From Gemmatimonadaceae bacterium (GTDB lineage: Bacteria > Gemmatimonadota > Gemmatimonadetes > Gemmatimonadales > Gemmatimonadaceae), in the NCBI GenBank assembly GCA_025451425.1, contig JANWKK010000280.1, positions 1-9,473 on the forward strand: a DNA stretch of 9,473 nt, read 5' to 3'. Shown piece by piece: positions 1-6,570 of the stretch; positions within the stretch are counted from its first letter, which is position 1, and the number at the start of each line of letters is the position of its first letter. Below the pieces are notes generated by a model. It had not been told where the DNA came from. It saw nothing but the letters and a program-made list of their open reading frames with translations, and searched no databases. The position numbers were made by a program, and so were the translations under genes.

Positions 1-513
1 CGTGCCGCGTTCGATCAACGCGCCGGATTCGCTGCGTGCACCGTCGGCGTGTCGCGTGCCGCCGAGCGTGTACACGATCTCGCCGATGCCGCCACGCTGA
101 ATCGTGCTCGTCACGCGCGCGACCGCGCCTTGCACGCGGAAGTCGTCGGGATTCAACACCGTCAATCTCGGCACGATGTAGCGTGCGATTGCGGTGAAGA
201 AGAGCGCGCCGCCGATGATGCCGAAAACGAGCGCCGTGAGCGTGACAGCGAGCGCGGCGAGCGGGGAGTATCGCGTCAACAAATACCCGGCGGCGCCGAA
301 CCACGTGAGGAATGCACTCAGCGTGCTGAGACTGAATGGCGAAACCTGATTCGCGGTTCCTTGCGCGTGCGTCGAGGCGTGCGATCCCGTTAGGCCGCTG
401 AACAGACCATGCGCGGCGCCGTGCGACTGGGTTCCGTTTAGTCCACCGAGCAGAAACGTCACGACGGTGAACAGCAGCCCGAACGCGAAACAACCAACGA
501 AGAACGTGGTCAC
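1..513 (-). CDS. NfeD/YqiJ-like membrane protein, 3' end missing
   Basis: Open reading frame running off the left edge; 171 codons are visible. The start is GTG at 513, with GGAG 9 nt upstream and an in-frame TAG further upstream; no ATG lies between. Residues 4-24 form a hydrophobic segment (FFVGCFAFGLLFTVVTFLLG). A Gly/His/Ser-rich loop covers about 25-58, and two further membrane segments lie at about 64-80 and 84-112. From about residue 127 a soluble part begins (VQGAVARVTSTI, GGIGEIVYTLGG, SESGALIERGT) that reads like the first strands of the OB-fold found at the C-terminus of NfeD-family proteins. In that family such proteins partner with flotillins in membrane microdomains, and a flotillin gene often follows; here it would lie outside the window, so this is inference. 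Orientation, start and membrane character are seen directly; the family call is from residue pattern only. Confidence 0.72.
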   Translation of the reverse strand, partial: MTTFFVGCFAFGLLFTVVTFLLGGLNGTQSHGAAHGLFSGLTGSHASTHAQGTANQVSPFSLSTLSAFLTWFGAAGYLLTRYSPLAALAVTLTALVFGIIGGALFFTAIARYIVPRLTVLNPDDFRVQGAVARVTSTIQRGGIGEIVYTLGGTRHADGARSESGALIERGT

Positions 514-547
514 TGCTATTGCTCCGGCGGCCGCTGATTGAGCCGTT

Positions 548-576
548 ATCGTATCCTACGGAGCCTAACCCGGCAA
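548..576 (-). promoter_or_regulatory. Sigma70-like promoter of the NfeD-like gene
   Basis: On the minus strand, TTGCCG (571-576) is a -35-like box (4 of 6 to TTGACA) and TACGAT (548-553) a -10-like box (4 of 6 to TATAAT), separated by exactly 17 nt. Transcription would begin near 541, giving a leader of roughly 28 nt that contains the GGAG ribosome site. The spacer holds one copy of the GTTAGGC word. The NfeD-like gene therefore probably has its own promoter and does not depend on read-through from the permease. Confidence 0.5.
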
Positions 577-604
577 TGTGTCGGCCTCGGGAGCAACCCG
601 CGGA

Positions 605-636
605 GCCCCGCAGTACGGCCTAACTCATTGCGGGGC
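605..636 (-). terminator. 8-bp inverted repeat after the permease gene
   Basis: GCCCCGCA (605-612) and TGCGGGGC (629-636) are perfect complements around a 16-nt loop, 31-62 nt past the permease stop and upstream of the next promoter. The placement suits a transcript end for the PadR-permease unit. No T-run follows on the minus strand, so it is not a textbook intrinsic terminator; it could also be a protein site or an RNA-stabilising hairpin. The loop contains a GTTAGGC copy. Confidence 0.33.
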
Positions 637-666
637 AACAGATCGGGGAGATCGAACCAACGCGAC

Positions 667-3342
667 TCAGTCTGCTCGCAACGCGCTCAGCGGGTCGCTC
701 CGAGCTGCGCGCCGCGCCGGAACGTAACACGCGGCGAGCGCGATACCCGCCAAAAGCAGCGGCAACGCCAGCAGCACCATCGGATCCGTCGGGCTCACAT
801 CGTACAGGAGGCTCGCGAGCCATCGGGTCGCCGCTAGCGCGCCACCGATGCCCAGCACGACGCCGAGTGCGGCCAGCACGGCGCCTTCGCCGAGCACGAG
901 CCTAACGAGCACACCAGGGTCGGCGCCAATGGCGAGTCGGATGCCGAACTCGCGGCTCCGATTCGCAACGTGGAGTGACATGACGCCGTAGATGCCCACC
1001 GCGGCCAGTATCAGTGCGACGAGCGCGAAGCCGCCAAGCAGTAGCTTCGTTAGGCGCCGCGTGGCGAACGTTTGATCGATGATGCTGTTGAGCGTCTTCA
1101 CATCGTCGAGGGGAATCCCCGGCTCCGCCGCGGCCACGGTGCGCCGCACCGCCGGAATCACGCCCGCGTTGGATCCGTTCGTGCGTATTGCCAACGATAG
1201 CGGATTGCCGCCTACCTGCGGAATGCTGACGTACAGGTGCGGCTCCGGTGGGAGCGCCGGATCGCCGTCTCGGACCGTTCCCGCGACGCCGACGATCGTG
1301 AACCACATCGTGTCGCCGGTAACACGAATGCGCTTGCCGATTGCGTCGGCGCCCTTCCAGAAGCGGTTCGCGAGCGTTGCATCGACGATCCCCACGGCGA
1401 GACTCGTCGAGTCGTCGGTGGCGGCGAAGTCACGACCGTACAGCAACGGAATGCCAACGGTCTTGAAGTAGTCGGGACTCACGGCGGTCTGGTACGTCTG
1501 GCCCTCGTTGCCGTTTCGGGGCACCGGCCGGCCGTCGATCAGGTATCCATCGTAGTTGCCGCCCTGATCCATCGGCACTTCCGAGGTCAGCGCCGCAGTC
1601 TGCACGCCGGGTAGGGCGCGTACGCGCGCGAGTGTAGCATTTACGAAAGTGTTGGTCCTCCCCGCATCATTCGTGATGCGCTGCGGCAGCGGCAGCACGA
1701 TCGACGTCACCCCCTCAGGGTGAAAGCCAAGGTCGACCTGCGTCAGGCGCTGGAAACTCTTCAGCACCAAGCCGGCGGCGACCAGGAGCACGACGGACAA
1801 AGACAACTGTGCCACGACGAGCGCGCTGTTCACTCTTCGCGACGCGCCACGCGAGCTCTCGCGCTGTCCGGCAATCAGATCCGACGTCAGCCGCGCGCGC
1901 CCGGCGTGAATCGCGGGAAGAAGACCGAACAACAGGCCGCTCGCGATCGAAACCACAAGCGCAAAAGCGAGCACTCGGCCGTCCACCGCGACTTCGTCGA
2001 TGCGCGGGAGCGTCGCGAGGCTCGAGTGTGTGAACACGCGAACGCCCACGACGGCCAGCGCCAGGCCCACGACTGCGCCAAGCAGCGACAGCGCGACGCT
2101 CTCGGTGAGCAGTTGACGTAAAACTCGCGCGCTGCTCGCTCCGAGCGCGGCGCGCAGCGTGATCTCTCGCTGCCGCGCCGCGGCCCTTCCGGACAGCAAT
2201 GTCGCTACGTTCGCAATGGCGATCAAAAGAATGAGCGCGACGGCCGCGAGCAGAACGTTCAGCGGACGCGCGCTCTGGCCGGTAAAGGCTTCCCGCAGCG
2301 GCCTAACGATGGTCTTCATACGCGTCTTGCTCGGATCGACGGAGCTGTGGCCGACGGCTTGCTGCCGTGCCCAGTCCCACATGATCGCCGTGGTCTGCCG
2401 CTCCGCATGCTCCGGCGTCATGCCCGGCTTCAGACGGCCGATTCCGGAATTCCCGAACCCGAAACCCCATAGCGGATTGAGACCCATGGGCAAGTACGCG
2501 CCGATGCCTGGCCGTGGGAAGGCAAAGCTCGGAGGCATGACGCCAACTACACGGATTGGCTGTCCGTCGATGTCGATCGTCTTGCCGAGGATGGACGAGT
2601 CGCCGCCGAAGCGTGACCGCCACATTCCGTCGCTCAGGATCATGACGGTGTTCTTGCCGGGCGAATCTTCCTCGGCGGTGAACGGACGACCGATCGCTGG
2701 GCCGATTCCGATCGTCCGAAAGAACTCCGAGGTCACGCGCAGGATCGGGATCCGCTGCGGTCCATGCGCGCCCTGCAGGGTCACGCTATTGCTTCGATAC
2801 GCGGCGAAAGAAGAAAAGTCAGAGGCGCGGTCGCGGTACATCGCGATGTTCATCTGATTGAGACCCCACGTATCGAGTCCTATTTCCGGATACGACTGAA
2901 TGATCCGGACAATTCGGTCCGACTCAGGATACGGCAGTGGACGCAGCAGGATGCTGTTCACAAGTGTGAACATCGCCGTGGTGGCACCGATGCCGAGCGC
3001 CAGCGTGATGGTGGCGACGGCGGTGAACGTCGGCATACGCCGAAAGGTGCGCAGCGCGTACCGGAAGTCGGTCCAGAGAGACTCGAGCCACTCCATGAGA
3101 CGTACCTCGCGGGCGTATTGTCGGTCGATGGTGAGACACTCGTCGCGCACAACGGCGGTGTCGCCGAAACGATCATGGGCGCCGGCGCGGGCAGCGTCGG
3201 GCGTGAGACCGAGGCGACGGAGCTTCTCCTCGCGCATAACGAGATGGAATGCGAGCTCGTCGTCGACGTCCCGCTCGATGGAACGGTCTCCGAGCGGGAT
3301 TCGCAACAGCCGGCGCCAGCCGGGGGGGCGCCCAGGACTCAC
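667..3342 (-). CDS. ADOP-type orphan ABC transporter permease (two MacB/FtsX cores)
   Basis: Protein of 891 aa, the usual size for acidobacterial duplicated orphan permeases. Residues 1-80 are the cytoplasmic prefix domain of this family (ERDVDDELAFHLVMREEKLRR, then GLTPDAARAGAHDRFG). The first core has a membrane helix at about 107-132 (TLALGIGATTAMFTLVNSIL), a MacB-like periplasmic domain to about 350, and an FtsX domain with helices near 361-384, 414-437 and 458-478, including the REITLRAALGAS coupling-loop motif. The second core repeats this: a helix at about 506-528, a periplasmic domain, then an FtsX domain from 768 with SREFGIRLAIGA and helices near 818-838 and 856-876. The GTG start overlaps the PadR stop as GTGA (3339-3342), implying translational coupling. 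No ATP-binding subunit is visible, as is usual for this family. The substrate cannot be told; the MacB relation suggests export or mechanotransmission across the envelope. Confidence 0.95.
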   Translation of the reverse strand: MSPGRPPGWRRLLRIPLGDRSIERDVDDELAFHLVMREEKLRRLGLTPDAARAGAHDRFGDTAVVRDECLTIDRQYAREVRLMEWLESLWTDFRYALRTFRRMPTFTAVATITLALGIGATTAMFTLVNSILLRPLPYPESDRIVRIIQSYPEIGLDTWGLNQMNIAMYRDRASDFSSFAAYRSNSVTLQGAHGPQRIPILRVTSEFFRTIGIGPAIGRPFTAEEDSPGKNTVMILSDGMWRSRFGGDSSILGKTIDIDGQPIRVVGVMPPSFAFPRPGIGAYLPMGLNPLWGFGFGNSGIGRLKPGMTPEHAERQTTAIMWDWARQQAVGHSSVDPSKTRMKTIVRPLREAFTGQSARPLNVLLAAVALILLIAIANVATLLSGRAAARQREITLRAALGASSARVLRQLLTESVALSLLGAVVGLALAVVGVRVFTHSSLATLPRIDEVAVDGRVLAFALVVSIASGLLFGLLPAIHAGRARLTSDLIAGQRESSRGASRRVNSALVVAQLSLSVVLLVAAGLVLKSFQRLTQVDLGFHPEGVTSIVLPLPQRITNDAGRTNTFVNATLARVRALPGVQTAALTSEVPMDQGGNYDGYLIDGRPVPRNGNEGQTYQTAVSPDYFKTVGIPLLYGRDFAATDDSTSLAVGIVDATLANRFWKGADAIGKRIRVTGDTMWFTIVGVAGTVRDGDPALPPEPHLYVSIPQVGGNPLSLAIRTNGSNAGVIPAVRRTVAAAEPGIPLDDVKTLNSIIDQTFATRRLTKLLLGGFALVALILAAVGIYGVMSLHVANRSREFGIRLAIGADPGVLVRLVLGEGAVLAALGVVLGIGGALAATRWLASLLYDVSPTDPMVLLALPLLLAGIALAACYVPARRAARSDPLSALRAD

Positions 3343-3686
3343 ACGGGCTCCAGCGAAGTGCGCCTCAGTGCGACGGCGATCGCTTCGGCGTGCCGGTGCC
3401 AGAGCGGCGCCTGCGCGCGGAATCGCGCGCGGCCCGCTGTGGTTAGTCGGTAGAATTTCGCGCGACGGTTATTGTCGGACACGCCCCACTCGCTGCTGAT
3501 CCAGCCGCGGCGCTCCAGGCGGTGGAGAGCTGGATAGAGCGTCCCCTCCTCGAGTAGCAGCAGGGACGCCGTTGCGCCACCAATCCACTCACTGATGCCA
3601 TAGCCGTGCATCGGTCCCCAGTTGAGAGCCTTGAGGACGAGCAGATCGAGACTGCTGCGCAGGAGATCGATTTCCGTGTCGGCCAT
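3339..3686 (-). CDS. PadR-family transcriptional regulator
   Basis: About 115 aa, typical of the small single-domain PadR class found upstream of ADOP permeases. The winged helix is clear: DLLRSSLDLLVLKAL (helix 1), GPMHGYGISEWI (helix 2), then EEGTLYPALHRLERRGWISSEWG (recognition helix and wing) and NNRRAKFYRLTTAGR (wing strand), followed by a short C-terminal helix for dimerisation. I chose ATG at 3686 because a TAGG-type ribosome site ends 8 nt before it; an in-frame TTG at 3692 would add two residues (start MDMAD). The stop overlaps the permease start by 4 nt. Regulators of this family usually repress their own operon and are released by a ligand or envelope stress; the dyad at 3709-3737 is the obvious candidate operator. 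The inducer is not evident. Confidence 0.95.
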   Translation of the reverse strand: MADTEIDLLRSSLDLLVLKALNWGPMHGYGISEWIGGATASLLLLEEGTLYPALHRLERRGWISSEWGVSDNNRRAKFYRLTTAGRARFRAQAPLWHRHAEAIAVALRRTSLEPV

Positions 3687-3708
3687 ATCCAATGCCTACC
3701 CTGGTGAC

Positions 3709-3744
3709 GCAAGGGAGAGTAAAAGCGTTACCCTTGCCACGCAA
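3709..3744 (-). promoter_or_regulatory. Candidate promoter and PadR operator
   Basis: A perfect dyad GCAAGGG (3709-3715) / CCCTTGC (3731-3737) with a 15-nt spacer lies just upstream of padR. On the minus strand a weak -35 (TTGCGT, 3739-3744) and -10 (TACTCT, 3716-3721) are 17 nt apart, so the dyad would cover the region from about the -35 box to the transcription start, a good position for autorepression. A near-dyad GGTGACGC (3703-3710) / GCGTTACC (3725-3732), 7 of 8 matching, overlaps it, and ACGCAAGGGAG (3707) is roughly repeated as ACGCAATGGGAG (3739). Assignment to PadR is inferred from position only. Confidence 0.38.
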
Positions 3745-3809
3745 TGGGAGGGAGGGCGCGCCCACCAGCGACGACGGTGACGACAAGGCAGCACGCGCGG
3801 CCCGTCACT

Positions 3810-3865
3810 ATCACCCCTGTGATTCGTCATTAAAGAGGCTCACGCACCGAGCGACTTTGTGAGCC
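3810..3865. promoter_or_regulatory. Dyads upstream of the FHA gene
   Basis: GGCTCAC (3837-3843) and GTGAGCC (3859-3865) form a perfect dyad with a 15-nt spacer, the same arm length and spacing as the dyad next to padR but with a different sequence. Just before it lies ATCAC-CCCT-GTGAT (3810-3823), a short palindrome. The stretch CATTAAAG (3828-3835) between them is the only AT-rich piece and may hold the -10 of the FHA gene, but no convincing -35/-10 pair could be assigned. Confidence 0.3.
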
Positions 3866-3937
3866 CAGTCACGGGATCGCCCTCGCCGCCCGTCCCCTTC
3901 GAAAGGCACGCATCGCAGCCCAAGGTTGAGCCCCACA

Positions 3938-5080
3938 ATGCCTGTGCTCATTTTTGGCGCTCAGCGCCGCGACGTGCATCTCGGGCACAATACCGTCGGC
4001 GGAACGGGAGACATCGTATTCTCGACGTTGGCGGGTCTGCCGCCCGTGGCCATCATCACGTTGACCGCGGATGGCGACGCCACGATCGAGTCGCTCGGCG
4101 CAGACGTTCGCGTGCTCATCGATGGTGTCTCGTTAGGCAGCGAGCCGCGATCCCTTCGCGACGGCTCCAAGTTGCGAATCGGCGACCGTGAGCTGGTGTA
4201 TCGCGCGGAGCCCACCCGCCAACTCGCCTCCGCTGAGCCAATGACGACCCAGCCATCGGCGCCATTCGCCGCGCCGAGCGGAGAGGACGCCGGTTGGAGA
4301 TTGATCGAGCTACAGACCGGTCGCATTCACCCGATCCCGCCTCAAGGGATGGTGATCGGCAGAGACGACGACTGCGACCTGGTAGTGACGTCGCACGACG
4401 CCTCCCGCCGTCACGCGGTGATTAGAAAAGTTGGAACCGGCTACACGGTGACCGACGAGAGTGTGAATGGCACGTTCGTGAACGACGCGCGCGTGCAAGC
4501 CGTGCAGACGCTTGCGCGCGGCGACAAGCTACGGATCGGTACGACGGTCTTCCGCTTGGAGCGATCGACTTCATCCGCGACCAGCACGGGCGCCGAGACG
4601 CAGCGCATGCCCGCCGTGACTCTTCCGGAAGAATCCAGCGATGCCGAAGCAGCTCCAGAGGTCGTCGGACAGGCTCCGCGCCCCGTGGGCGCAGCCGCAC
4701 CGACAGAGCTCGCGGCACTCGAGGTCGTTCGCGGGGCACTCGGCAGGACTCGCTTCGCCATCACGCGCGCCGTGTGCTCGATTGGCCGAACGGAAGAGAA
4801 TGATATCGTGATCGCCGACGAGAGCGTTTCCGCGTCGCATGCGACCATTCTAATGAAGGCGGGCAGCTGGTACGTCGTGGACCTCCGCTCAGCGAATGGC
4901 ACGTTCGTCGATGGCTATCGCGTGGCCGGCGAACGCATGCTGTCCGCGGGTTCGCTGCTCACGATCGGTCAGGTAAAGACGATTTTTTGGCCGGTTTCGC
5001 AGGCGAGCCACGAGTCGCACGGTACGCAGCCGCTACTCGGCATGTTCCAGCAGCTGGCGAAGCGGATTCTACGTCGTTAG
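3938..5080 (+). CDS. Multi-FHA-domain protein (phosphothreonine reader)
   Basis: 380 aa from ATG at 3938; an in-frame TTG at 3926 would add four residues but has no spaced ribosome site. There is no signal peptide or membrane helix, so the protein is cytoplasmic. Three modules: residues 1-92 form a degenerate FHA-like unit that keeps the closing strands (LRDGSKLRIGDRELVY) but lacks the GR, SxxH and NG residues. Residues 120-208 are a canonical FHA domain (GR 141-142, SRRH 156-159, NGTF 177-180). Residues 262-352 are a second canonical FHA domain (GR 283-284, SASH 298-301, NGTF 320-323). A Ser/Thr/Glu/Ala/Pro-rich linker (209-261) separates them, and a short basic amphipathic tail (LLGMFQQLAKRILRR) ends the protein. 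FHA domains bind phosphothreonine peptides made by Hanks-type kinases, so this is probably a signalling scaffold, with the linker threonines possible targets. No kinase or secretion gene is adjacent. Transcribed divergently from padR. Confidence 0.93.
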   Translation: MPVLIFGAQRRDVHLGHNTVGGTGDIVFSTLAGLPPVAIITLTADGDATIESLGADVRVLIDGVSLGSEPRSLRDGSKLRIGDRELVYRAEPTRQLASAEPMTTQPSAPFAAPSGEDAGWRLIELQTGRIHPIPPQGMVIGRDDDCDLVVTSHDASRRHAVIRKVGTGYTVTDESVNGTFVNDARVQAVQTLARGDKLRIGTTVFRLERSTSSATSTGAETQRMPAVTLPEESSDAEAAPEVVGQAPRPVGAAAPTELAALEVVRGALGRTRFAITRAVCSIGRTEENDIVIADESVSASHATILMKAGSWYVVDLRSANGTFVDGYRVAGERMLSAGSLLTIGQVKTIFWPVSQASHESHGTQPLLGMFQQLAKRILRR

Positions 5081-5176
5081 GCGTGGAGCGTGGCGCGTGA
5101 CCTCTCCGCCATCGTGAGCGAAGCAAGGATCTAGCATGCGTCCGTCGCATCCGGCTTTGTCCGCGTGATCCGTACT

Positions 5177-5193
5177 ACCCTTCGTCGAAGGGT
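5177..5193 (+). terminator. Compact hairpin downstream of the FHA gene
   Basis: ACCCTTC (5177-5183) and GAAGGGT (5187-5193) pair perfectly over 7 bp around a GTC loop, 97 nt after the FHA stop. It may mark the 3' end of that transcript, but no T-run follows on either strand, so intrinsic termination is uncertain. Confidence 0.3.
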
Positions 5194-5292
5194 TAGGGAG
5201 ATATGACCGGCGAGGTGTCGCGGACGATTACTCCAATTGTCTTTGGCCTGGGAAGCTCGCGCTGTAGCGCTGTTCAACAAATCTTGGCTGGC

Positions 5293-5400
5293 GGAAGCAA
5301 GGTTCCCGATGTAAGATCGAGCCCGCCAAACGTCTGATCCCGTGGCGAAAGGGGACGGACACGCTTCCAAGCGGTCCAGCCAAGCTGCTGGGCGGCTTTC
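5293..5400 (+). ncRNA. Possible structured 5' leader of the HEMAE lipoprotein
   Basis: Several inverted repeats nest here, ending about 20 nt before the ribosome site. GGAAGC (5293-5298) can pair with GCTTCC (5363-5368). CCGCC (5323-5327) can close with GGCGG (5391-5395) around an inner hairpin GTC-(tgat)-CCC / GGG-GAC (5332-5356) with a GAAA-containing loop, an arm GGAC/GTCC (5357-5377) and a 5-bp hairpin CCAGC/GCTGG (5376-5391). Some pairs are mutually exclusive, as in switching leaders. AAAC after the first strand, the GAAA loop and GGGACG loosely recall the c-di-GMP-I (GEMM) layout, but the conserved GCAAAGCC core is absent, so I do not call it a known riboswitch. Confidence 0.3.
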
Positions 5401-5431
5401 CGCATTCACAACCCTCAGGAGAAGCATCCGC

Positions 5432-6460
5432 ATGAGCTACCGCTCCAACACCGCTCGCTTTGGCGGCGCCCTGGTGACCGTACTCGTAGCCGCAGCGTGC
5501 TCGGAAGTCGCTCCCAATCCGACTGCGCCAGTGGTGGATCGATCACTCTCGCCATCCGCGTCGCTGCTCGGCGCCAGAGTGGATGGGATGGAACCGCTCT
5601 TCGGCGCCGTCCTTCATGGAACGGTAGAAGGAGCGCAGCGGGCGCGTGCCGCGAGAATCAGACCCCGCAGGAGCAATGAGCTCTCCTACCACGGCGGTGT
5701 AGGCGGCATCGGCGTCGAGACCGCACCGCGTGTGTACGTCGTGTTCTGGGGCTCGCAGTGGAGCAGCGATCCGTCCGGCGAAGCCACCCTCGTTCAGAAC
5801 TTCCTCAACGGCGTCGGCGGCAGCAGCTGGTTGAATAGCGTGACGCAGTACTGCCAAGCAGTCTCGAGCGGCACCGTCTACTGCAACGGCGCGGGCACCG
5901 CTGCCGGCAATCCGAGCGGCATCCTCGTCGGCGTTTGGTTCGACAACGGATCAGCGGCGCCGTCACGCCCATCCCAATCGAACCTTGCATCCGAGGCGGT
6001 GAACGCAGCCGGTCATTTCGGCAACACGAGCGCGTCGAGCAACACGAGCGCCCAGTACGTGATCGCCACCGCACACGGGAACAATTCCTCCGGGTTCGGT
6101 ACGCAGTACTGCGCTTATCACAGCTCGGCCTCCTCGTCCTACGGCAACGTCGCCTACACGAATCTTCCGTACATTACGGATGCAGGCGCGAGCTGCGGCG
6201 CGAACTTCAACGGACTCGGCCCGAACGCGGGCATTACCATCGTCGAGGGCCACGAGATGGCGGAGACGATCAGTGACCAGTTCCCGAACGGGGGATGGCT
6301 CGACAGCGGCGGCGCCGAGAACGGGGACAAGTGCGCGTGGATCTCGTCGGGTCAGGGTGCTTCGGCGAGAATTACCCTCAGCACTGGTTCGTTCCCGGTC
6401 CAGTCGCTCTGGAGCAACGCGTTCAATAGCAACGCGGGCGGCTGCGTGCTGTCGTACTGA
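5432..6460 (+). CDS. Exported HEMAE-motif protein, possible metallopeptidase
   Basis: 342 aa from ATG at 5432, preceded by AGGAGA with 9-nt spacing. An in-frame GTG at 5342 would put 30 charged residues before the signal sequence and is rejected. The N-terminus is basic, then hydrophobic (GGALVTVLVAAAC, Cys23), suggesting a lipoprotein signal, although Ala at -3 is a weak lipobox. After a variable, Arg-rich stretch to about 82, the conserved-looking domain opens with YHGGVGGIGVETAPRVYVVFWGSQW (86-110, split here as seen in two parts) and runs to the end. Key motif: GHEMAETISD (273-282), giving H274, E275 and E278 as potential zinc ligands and base, followed by acidic D282, D291, E296 and D299 beside C301. 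Six other cysteines (141, 151, 227, 255, 301, 338) could form three disulfides. The domain is Ser/Gly/Asn-rich and looks extracellular. I do not recognise a named family with certainty; a zinc peptidase-like enzyme is plausible, unproven. Confidence 0.88.
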   Translation: MSYRSNTARFGGALVTVLVAAACSEVAPNPTAPVVDRSLSPSASLLGARVDGMEPLFGAVLHGTVEGAQRARAARIRPRRSNELSYHGGVGGIGVETAPRVYVVFWGSQWSSDPSGEATLVQNFLNGVGGSSWLNSVTQYCQAVSSGTVYCNGAGTAAGNPSGILVGVWFDNGSAAPSRPSQSNLASEAVNAAGHFGNTSASSNTSAQYVIATAHGNNSSGFGTQYCAYHSSASSSYGNVAYTNLPYITDAGASCGANFNGLGPNAGITIVEGHEMAETISDQFPNGGWLDSGGAENGDKCAWISSGQGASARITLSTGSFPVQSLWSNAFNSNAGGCVLSY

Positions 6461-6481
6461 GTTCCGAGCGCCTTCGCTGGA

Positions 6482-6514
6482 AAAATGGCCTGCCGAATCT
6501 CGGCAGGCCATTTT
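6482..6514. terminator. Bidirectional intrinsic terminator
   Basis: AAAATGGCCTGCCGA (6482-6496) and TCGGCAGGCCATTTT (6500-6514) are perfect complements with a 3-nt loop (ATC). T-runs follow the GC stem on both strands (four Ts on plus; five on minus, because 6481 is also A). It sits 22 nt after the stop of the HEMAE gene and 57 nt after the stop of the convergent LVIVD gene, so it ends both units. Confidence 0.92.
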
Positions 6515-6570
6515 CGATATCGGGTGCCGTCCCTCGGGTCAATTCCGCTCCCGCTCCCGCTTCGCAGTCA

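Larger units (their letters stand above)
5081..5431 (+). other. 351-nt gap: hairpin, GTTAGG copies, probable 5' leader
   Basis: No credible gene is present: the open frames here lack ribosome sites and conserved-looking sequence. The left part holds the hairpin at 5177-5193 and a near-palindrome GCGCT-GT-AGCGC (5259-5270). An AT-richer patch (5228-5244) could carry the promoter of the downstream gene, though no good -35/-10 pair was found. The right part, from about 5293, has several overlapping inverted repeats and is described separately. The gap is long for such a compact region, which argues for a regulatory leader. Confidence 0.5.

Noticed and set aside
49..393. Plus-strand open frame of 114 codons
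   Set aside because: Arg/Glu-rich shadow of the NfeD-like gene on the other strand; the minus frame shows membrane helices, an OB-fold pattern, promoter and ribosome site.
2159..2857. Plus-strand open frame of 232 codons inside the permease gene
   Set aside because: Lies wholly antisense to a conserved permease frame; no ribosome site and no recognisable domain.
3754..3763. GGGCGCGCCC palindrome
   Set aside because: A 10-bp GC palindrome is expected by chance at this composition, and it lies outside the likely promoter elements.
5293..5400. c-di-GMP-I (GEMM) riboswitch
   Set aside because: Only partial likeness (AAAC, GAAA loop, GGGACG); the conserved GCAAAGCC segment and matching helices are absent, so it was not called as a known riboswitch.
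5342..5431. Upstream GTG start for the HEMAE gene
   Set aside because: Would place 30 charged residues before the signal sequence and overlap the structured leader; ATG at 5432 has an excellent ribosome site.
5131..5433. Minus-strand open frame of 100 codons in the gap
   Set aside because: No ribosome site, no domain or conserved-looking composition, and it runs through the leader repeats.
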